Source: Bacillota bacterium
Lineage (GTDB): Bacteria > Bacillota > Clostridia > Lachnospirales > Lachnospiraceae
Assembly (NCBI GenBank): GCA_023437885.1
Contig: JAEZFH010000472.1
Location: 1-17,913, forward strand
DNA length: 17,913 nt
Direction: 5' to 3'
Within the stretch, counting starts at the first letter, position 1, and the number at the start of each line of letters is the position of its first letter. A program made the translations under genes and the position numbers. This document shows, piece by piece, positions 13,377 to 17,913 of this stretch. The notes below the pieces were generated by a model that searched no databases, had not been told where the DNA came from, and worked only from the letters and a program-made list of their open reading frames with translations.

Positions 13377-15089
13377 TTATGGTGTTCCCCCACGAAAATA
13401 TCTGGCCCAAATCATATCCGCAGTCCGGGCTGCCAGCGCCTGGGTCGTCAGTGTCGGGTTCGGTCCTCCAATTCCGTTAAAAAGCACACTGTTATCCGCA
13501 ATATATAATCTCTTAACCTGGTATGCTTCGCACTCTTCATCTACTACAAAGCCCATACGCATCGTACTCATAATGTGGATAAATATTTCCGGCCTCCAAT
13601 TCGGGCGGATGATAGTTCTTGCTCCCGCCGCCCGCAATATCCCGGCAGCACGCGAGGCGAGCTCTTCCCTCCTGCTCGCATCCCTTTCTCCCGGCTGATA
13701 ACGTATCACCGGTATGGGTCCGTGCTCATCCTGCTGCTCCGGATCCAATACGACTTCATTGCGCTGATTGACCTCATCGTCCACGAAGATCAACATGCTC
13801 AGAGACCGCTTATATTCCCGCATGAATTCTTTTAACTGTTCTCCTGCAACCATCCCTTCCACATCCCAGGCAGCTCCGGGGCGGACGGTATTCAAAGCCG
13901 CGTATCCGCTGCCGCTGTTGCCGTAGGAAAGTGTGGCATAGAGTGCGGGGCTCATACCGTAGGTAATGATGGAACCAAGTCCCGGATAATCCACTCTTGC
14001 GGCTGAATTCTGCCCCGTATACGGTTTAATATCCGATACTCCAAGAATACCCATCAGGACATCTTCATCAAAGATTCCGGTTACAGTATCAAACCAGTGA
14101 TTCGTAAGTCCTTTCCCTACCCAGGGGTTCTCTGGAAGCCCTGAATTCAACCATAGTCTGGGAGTTTCCACCCCGCCGCCGGCCATAACAACCACCTGCG
14201 CATGAAGCTCTATCCTCTCCCCCGTCCAGGTATCCCTATAAATTACTCCGACCGCACGAAGGCCTTCCCCTTCCTCACTGGTGAGAATCTGGGTTACAAA
14301 GGCATTAGGCCTCACCTGTGCATTGCCGGTTGCCAGGGCTCTCGGAATATAGCTCACCAGTGTAGATCGTTTTGCCACCGCTTCCACCACCGGTCCCGTA
14401 TGACATCCGTTTACGCAATGCCCTCTCAGGGTGCAGCCGACGGATTGGTTATTCTTGAGATCAAAATTCGGATCGTTGATCCTGGGATTCGCCTCCAGAA
14501 TCGCATTCACCTGCTGCCGGTAGCAGGGCTCAGTGATATCCAATCCATCGTAATATTGAAAGCCTGCTTTTTTTGCCCCATAGTAAAACAGCTCCTCCTT
14601 CGGGGAGATGGCTGCAGTATGAACCGGGAGCTGCGCCTCCACCTTTTCATAATACGGAACTAACTCCGCATAAGAGATGGGCCATTGATTATCGACTGCC
14701 TGGGGAAAGGCACGGGGGGAATTAGCAAAATAATGCTGTGTTGTCCCGCCAACTCCGCTAATCTGCCAGAGCGTTCCTCCCGATCGATTCCAAGGAGGCA
14801 GATTCCGGTTTGCCGGACCCCAGCGGAATTTCCCTGTTACCAGGTCATTCATGTCCTCCTCCAGGTCAGTAAAGCTTTGCTTGAGCAGATCAATACTCAG
14901 ATCTGCATAGCTGGAGCTGCTGACAGCCCCCCGCTCGGAATTCGGATTGGGCCAGTTAAGATTCCCGTACCAGGGCCCCGCTTCAAGAACCATAACCCTG
15001 ACCCCCTTCTCGGCCAGTTCCTTGGCTACTACGGCCCCTCCTCCTCCGGCACCGATTACGATTACATCCGCATCATAATTTTCATTCAT
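13377..15089 (-). CDS. GMC-family FAD-dependent oxidoreductase, gluconate/glucose dehydrogenase large-subunit type
   Basis: A 570-aa flavoprotein that oxidises a hydroxyl group, typically of a sugar, polyol or alcohol. Seen: the Rossmann FAD site DVIVIGAGGGGAVVAKEL at about 8-25 with the ribose-binding Glu in LEAGP; the second FAD box GGTLWQISGVGGTTQHY near 104-120; and the C-terminal domain with His505 (IHIMSTMRMG), IADNSVL and NPTLT containing Asn544, the usual GMC catalytic pair. Residues 219-229 (CTLRGHCVNGC) form a Cys-rich insert with C-x5-C-x3-C, similar in place to the Fe-S-ligating Cys of FAD-glucose dehydrogenases. The ATG at 15089 is preceded by GGGGGA. The protein has no signal peptide. 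Its likely partner gene ends 43 nt upstream. The substrate is unknown. Confidence 0.88.
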   Translation of the reverse strand: MNENYDADVIVIGAGGGGAVVAKELAEKGVRVMVLEAGPWYGNLNWPNPNSERGAVSSSSYADLSIDLLKQSFTDLEEDMNDLVTGKFRWGPANRNLPPWNRSGGTLWQISGVGGTTQHYFANSPRAFPQAVDNQWPISYAELVPYYEKVEAQLPVHTAAISPKEELFYYGAKKAGFQYYDGLDITEPCYRQQVNAILEANPRINDPNFDLKNNQSVGCTLRGHCVNGCHTGPVVEAVAKRSTLVSYIPRALATGNAQVRPNAFVTQILTSEEGEGLRAVGVIYRDTWTGERIELHAQVVVMAGGGVETPRLWLNSGLPENPWVGKGLTNHWFDTVTGIFDEDVLMGILGVSDIKPYTGQNSAARVDYPGLGSIITYGMSPALYATLSYGNSGSGYAALNTVRPGAAWDVEGMVAGEQLKEFMREYKRSLSMLIFVDDEVNQRNEVVLDPEQQDEHGPIPVIRYQPGERDASRREELASRAAGILRAAGARTIIRPNWRPEIFIHIMSTMRMGFVVDEECEAYQVKRLYIADNSVLFNGIGGPNPTLTTQALAARTADMIWARYFRGGTP

Positions 15090-15132
15090 AAAAATCCCCC
15101 ATTCTGCCACATTGGGCCAGTACTTTTCAGCT

Positions 15133-15678
15133 TCAGGCAAACCAGAAGGGGCGCAATACCCGGTACCCAAGGGAGGGACCCGGATAATCAATCTGCATCC
15201 AGCTTACCGGTTTAAATTCCAGCACCCGCTCCTGTGGAGGATTTAACCGGGTGCTGCCATATCCGGACCATTCCGAATAATACCCCATCAGTGTAAAGCT
15301 GTATAAGGCAACTGCGATCACCGGTATCAGCCCCGGGTCGGCCTGAAAGATTAGCGGCAGGATATCTTGCTCCCTCAACTGCTCCAGCAGATCAATGGCC
15401 ATCAAGCGCTCCGTCGGAGGTAATGCAGCAAAATTCTCCCCTCCGGGAAATCCCTGATTCTGCATCAGCTGGGTAGCAGCTGCATTCAAAAGCTCGGCTG
15501 TGGGCTGCGCCATCGGAGTCGGATAACGTTCCAACTCATAAATAAGGAATTGATATACCTGCAAATCAATTGCTCCATAGTATTGTATCCGTCCATATTC
15601 CTCCGCCAGCCTCGGGGTCTGGGGAATAACCGCATCTGTATATGCCTGAAAGGTATTCTGTATGTAAAAACTCTCCAT
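15133..15678 (-). CDS. Gluconate 2-dehydrogenase subunit 3-like small subunit
   Basis: A 181-aa protein directly upstream of the GMC gene. The N-terminal region FQAYTDAVIPQTPRL (about 10-24) recalls the subunit-3 pattern around the IP-x-T-x-x-P turn. GAIDLQVYQFLIYELE near 35-50 and FAALPPTERLMAIDLLEQ near 83-100 match the later 'F..L....R...L' pattern. A final segment, GYYSEWSGYGSTRLN, contains the aromatic/Gly-rich piece common near the C-terminus of such subunits. In known enzymes this subunit matures or escorts the flavoprotein across the membrane with a Tat signal; here no Tat or Sec signal is seen, so the complex is probably cytoplasmic. The ATG at 15678 has AGGTG about 8 nt upstream. 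The family match is by pattern memory and moderate in strength. Confidence 0.65.
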   Translation of the reverse strand: MESFYIQNTFQAYTDAVIPQTPRLAEEYGRIQYYGAIDLQVYQFLIYELERYPTPMAQPTAELLNAAATQLMQNQGFPGGENFAALPPTERLMAIDLLEQLREQDILPLIFQADPGLIPVIAVALYSFTLMGYYSEWSGYGSTRLNPPQERVLEFKPVSWMQIDYPGPSLGYRVLRPFWFA

Positions 15679-15825
15679 TAACATACACCTGCTTATCATA
15701 ACCTTCTTAATATTAATATGACTTATCGGAAGGATATATCAATAAAATCACAGAAAAGGCGCTTCCCGAAAAATCCCGGCGGCGTTCCATAAAACCATAC
15801 CTGGGTATAATCGCTGACCGGCAGT

Positions 15826-15856
15826 ATTAATGCTTTCAAAAAAGCATTGGTGTCAA
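15826..15856 (-). promoter_or_regulatory. Candidate long-spacer promoter with dyad, upstream of the GMC pair
   Basis: A perfect -35 TTGACA (15856-15851, minus strand) is followed after 19 bp by ATTAAT (15831-15826). A perfect 8-bp dyad (AATGCTTT 15829-15836 with AAAGCATT 15841-15848, 4-bp centre) fills the spacer. A long 19-bp spacer filled by a dyad is the known layout of MerR-family-activated promoters. The leader to the small-subunit start would be about 140 nt. Confidence 0.4.
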
Positions 15857-15879
15857 AATCGATTGCTTTTTATCATACA

Positions 15880-15920
15880 AATATGGACAAGGACCACTTT
15901 AAAATGGCCTTGCCCATATT
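15880..15920. repeat. 41-nt imperfect palindrome
   Basis: The outer arms AATATGG (15880-15886) and CCATATT (15914-15920) pair perfectly. Inside them CAAGG (15888-15892) pairs with CCTTG (15908-15912), and CCA (15894-15896) with TGG (15905-15907). One mismatch and one bulge interrupt the arms. It lies 68 nt after the glycyl-radical enzyme stop but has no T-run on either side. It may be a weak terminator, a processing hairpin or a binding site. Confidence 0.55.
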
Positions 15921-15988
15921 AATATGATAATTTATAGATCCCCTTAGACTTACGCAGATTTTGCTGCCCTTCCACTTCTCCAGACTGA

Positions 15989-17913
15989 TTAAAATCCTTC
16001 CACAAAGCGGTCAACCACCAGTTGCCTGAACTCAGGCGATAAGGCTGCAAAATACGCCGTAAAACCGGTCACCCTGACCACTAGGTCAGGATATCGCTCC
16101 GGCTGCTTATGTGCTTCCATCAATTTTTCTTTATCCAGAACATTGATATTAATCAGCGTGCCCTCCATATCCATATGGGTCTGAATCAGCTGCATTACCT
16201 TCTCCACCCCGCCCTCCTGGGCAGACAAATGCGGATCCATTTCTAATTGCAGCGGCGCCGCATTGCCGTATCCGGGTTGAATCCTTGCAATGCCTGTTGC
16301 CATGGAGGTCGGTGCGCCATCCTTTCGAAATCCCGGATTTGGATTGGCACCATGGGTCACCGGCGCAAATGCATGACGCCCATCGGGCGTTGCTCCCACC
16401 TGCTTGCCAAACATAATTGTGCTTGACCAGGAAAACCAGCCCGGAATTAGCTCTCTTCCTTCCGGTACCGGCTGCTCCTTCACAATCTTTGCAAACAATC
16501 TGCTTACCCTGGCGGCCCATTCATCCCCCAGCGAAGCCCCCTGGCAATACCGCGGGGAAGACGCGAGCATTAATCTCATGCGTTCCCCCAGTACACCATG
16601 AAAATCATTATTAATTGCGAGATACAGGTCCTCCCAGGATAGCTTCTTTTCAATTACAACACGCTGCTCAATCGCCGCCAGAGAATCTGCAACGGTTCCG
16701 AGTCCGACACCGTCAATTCCCACAGTGCAAAGCTGGGCGCACTCAGTGATATTAAGACCCTTCTCAATGGTCCCATGCATTAATAAATTCAGCACCAGCT
16801 CAGGCATAACCTTATGCATATGCTCAAAATGATGCAAGATCCCCTGTGCTGTCACCTCAACAGCTCTTTTCAAATGCATCTCAAAGATCTCCATTAACAA
16901 GTCCAAGGAATGCTTCTCACCCTGCATCATCTGATGAAAGGAAAGATCAAATATTTTTGCTATGTTGATTTTTATACAGTCATTTAAAGGATATTCTTTA
17001 CCGGGAACAGCCATCCAGTTACAACCGACAGCGATTCTGCTTTTTGCATCTTCCTCGGTGACACCCGTATTTTTCATGTAGTTCATCAGGCCCTTATCCC
17101 CTGAAAACCGGGGCCAGCCATTGCCGTCAGAGAACAAATAACCCACGGCCTTGCCAAAGAACGCCCTGTCAATCTTATCGTGGTACCTGACCGTCAAATT
17201 ATTTGAAATGTTCATCATATGAGCACCCTCTAAAACCAGGTAGGACAGATGATTTGTCAAATCCTTTCCATTGAGATCAGAGCCTGTGACTTGGTAATAA
17301 TGAGTGTCTATGAGCAATAAATTGGCGATTATGAATTTCGCTTCCTCATCGTCCAGTATTCCTGCCTCTCTATCCCTTTCGTAATAAGGGAGTAATAGCA
17401 GGTCCAAATTAAAGCCTGCACCGTCCCTGTCATAGATTCTTGAGACAATGGCAAACCATGCTGCCCATTGGCATGCCTCCAGGAAGGTTCTCGGTGCACC
17501 GCTGATCACCCACTCATTGCATACCAGCATCTTCTTTAGCGTTGCTCTAAGCTCCGGGCGTTCCTCCTGCGCAAGCTGTCTTTTGATCTCCTCAATATGA
17601 CGGCCGATCCAGCGCTGAATGGTAAGAATGACGCGCTCCTCCGCTTCGTAATATTCCTTTTTCTCTTCCCCGTGAAGCTGCTTATAATAACGGACTTTGT
17701 CAAGCAAGCCTCCCCAGCCCAGGGACAGGCCAATGGAATAATCCCCGGCAAAATGGGAATCTGCACCGATGCCCGGAACAATGCCATACAGCTCCTGTTC
17801 TTCCGTCAAATGATCATAGGGATACCAATCCCTGGGCCAGCCCTTGGAATGACTGATCAGCATGCTGCGCCATCTCCCGCACAGAATCTCAAGGGAATCC
17901 ACATACACCGGGT
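15989..17913 (-). CDS. Glycyl-radical enzyme (pyruvate formate-lyase-like), atypical active site, 5' end outside window
   Basis: At least 641 residues of a glycyl-radical enzyme, open to the right edge; the missing N-terminus is perhaps 100-150 aa. Such enzymes use a Gly radical, installed by a radical-SAM activase, to make a Cys thiyl radical that starts substrate chemistry. The C-terminal glycyl box is intact (RVTGFTAYF, Gly codon at 16066-16064), as is the Cys loop in the middle of the barrel (RIAVGCNWMAVPGKEY, Cys codon at 17023-17021). In eliminases and decarboxylases of the family the loop reads G-C-V-E-P......G-K; here the general-base Glu is Trp (codon at 17017-17015), with the P-G-K spacing kept. 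It is therefore not a standard choline, glycerol, hydroxyproline or arylacetate enzyme, nor PFL, which has adjacent Cys-Cys. No activase is in the window; it may lie to the right. Confidence 0.88.
   Translation of the reverse strand, partial: PVYVDSLEILCGRWRSMLISHSKGWPRDWYPYDHLTEEQELYGIVPGIGADSHFAGDYSIGLSLGWGGLLDKVRYYKQLHGEEKKEYYEAEERVILTIQRWIGRHIEEIKRQLAQEERPELRATLKKMLVCNEWVISGAPRTFLEACQWAAWFAIVSRIYDRDGAGFNLDLLLLPYYERDREAGILDDEEAKFIIANLLLIDTHYYQVTGSDLNGKDLTNHLSYLVLEGAHMMNISNNLTVRYHDKIDRAFFGKAVGYLFSDGNGWPRFSGDKGLMNYMKNTGVTEEDAKSRIAVGCNWMAVPGKEYPLNDCIKINIAKIFDLSFHQMMQGEKHSLDLLMEIFEMHLKRAVEVTAQGILHHFEHMHKVMPELVLNLLMHGTIEKGLNITECAQLCTVGIDGVGLGTVADSLAAIEQRVVIEKKLSWEDLYLAINNDFHGVLGERMRLMLASSPRYCQGASLGDEWAARVSRLFAKIVKEQPVPEGRELIPGWFSWSSTIMFGKQVGATPDGRHAFAPVTHGANPNPGFRKDGAPTSMATGIARIQPGYGNAAPLQLEMDPHLSAQEGGVEKVMQLIQTHMDMEGTLININVLDKEKLMEAHKQPERYPDLVVRVTGFTAYFAALSPEFRQLVVDRFVEGF

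Larger units (their letters stand above)
15679..15988. other. Spacer between the glycyl-radical enzyme gene and the GMC pair
   Basis: This gene-free stretch contains the candidate regulated promoter at 15826-15856 and the large imperfect palindrome at 15880-15920, both described separately. I see no ORF or RNA gene in it. Confidence 0.5.

Noticed and set aside
15090..15191. Longer N-terminus of the GMC protein to 15191
   Set aside because: It would overlap the small-subunit stop and reads low-complexity out-of-frame sequence; the FAD-binding strand begins just after the ATG at 15089.

Overview
The window looks like a chromosomal segment from a low-to-mid GC, Gram-positive, anaerobic clostridium, most likely a Lachnospiraceae (cluster XIVa) relative. 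The reasons are AGGAGG-type ribosome sites, frequent TTG/GTG starts, SigA-like promoters, a CD3324-family protein, UppP, a VanR-type regulator and a glycyl-radical enzyme. Almost every gene reads on the minus strand. This family-level placement is inference from gene content.

Layout, left to right. (1) Bases 1-732 hold an OmpR/VanR-type response regulator whose stop overlaps the ATG of a cut-off downstream gene, probably its sensor kinase. (2) Bases 884-3292 hold a minus-strand membrane-lipid operon: a DedA protein, a GT4 glycosyltransferase of the diacylglycerol-glucosyltransferase type, and a DUF374/LPLAT-like acyltransferase whose start lies 113 nt inside the glycosyltransferase gene. (3) Bases 3671-4511 are a scar: the 3' end of a minus-strand gene abuts the 5'-truncated remainder of a plus-strand zinc-ribbon membrane protein. 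(4) Bases 4789-6933 hold a MATE transporter followed by a TruA-like protein in which the catalytic Asp is Glu. (5) Bases 6930-7610 hold small ORFs on both strands, a clear 51-aa basic protein and a hairpin-rich spacer. (6) Bases 7611-9140 hold uppP with a good promoter, then a CD3324-family HTH protein started from TTG and overlapped by an upstream ORF. (7) Bases 9329-11558 hold a three-gene operon (MFS carrier, 117-aa membrane protein, secreted membrane-anchored protein with two SH3-like repeats) behind a promoter overlapped by a dyad operator. (8) Bases 11663-13252 hold a TSUP/TauE permease and uridine kinase, each with its own promoter. (9) Bases 13377-15678 hold a GMC-family flavoprotein with a Cys-rich insert and, just upstream, a small protein resembling gluconate 2-dehydrogenase subunit 3. 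(10) From 15989 to the right edge lies a 5'-incomplete glycyl-radical enzyme whose active-site motif is G-C-N-W instead of G-C-V-E.

The most interesting material is at the right: the glycyl-radical enzyme with an atypical active site and the GMC/small-subunit pair. The Asp-to-Glu TruA-like protein, the MFS/SH3-like operon and the gene-fragment junction near 3.8 kb come next. I saw no tRNA, rRNA, CRISPR array, intact insertion sequence or riboswitch that I could defend.
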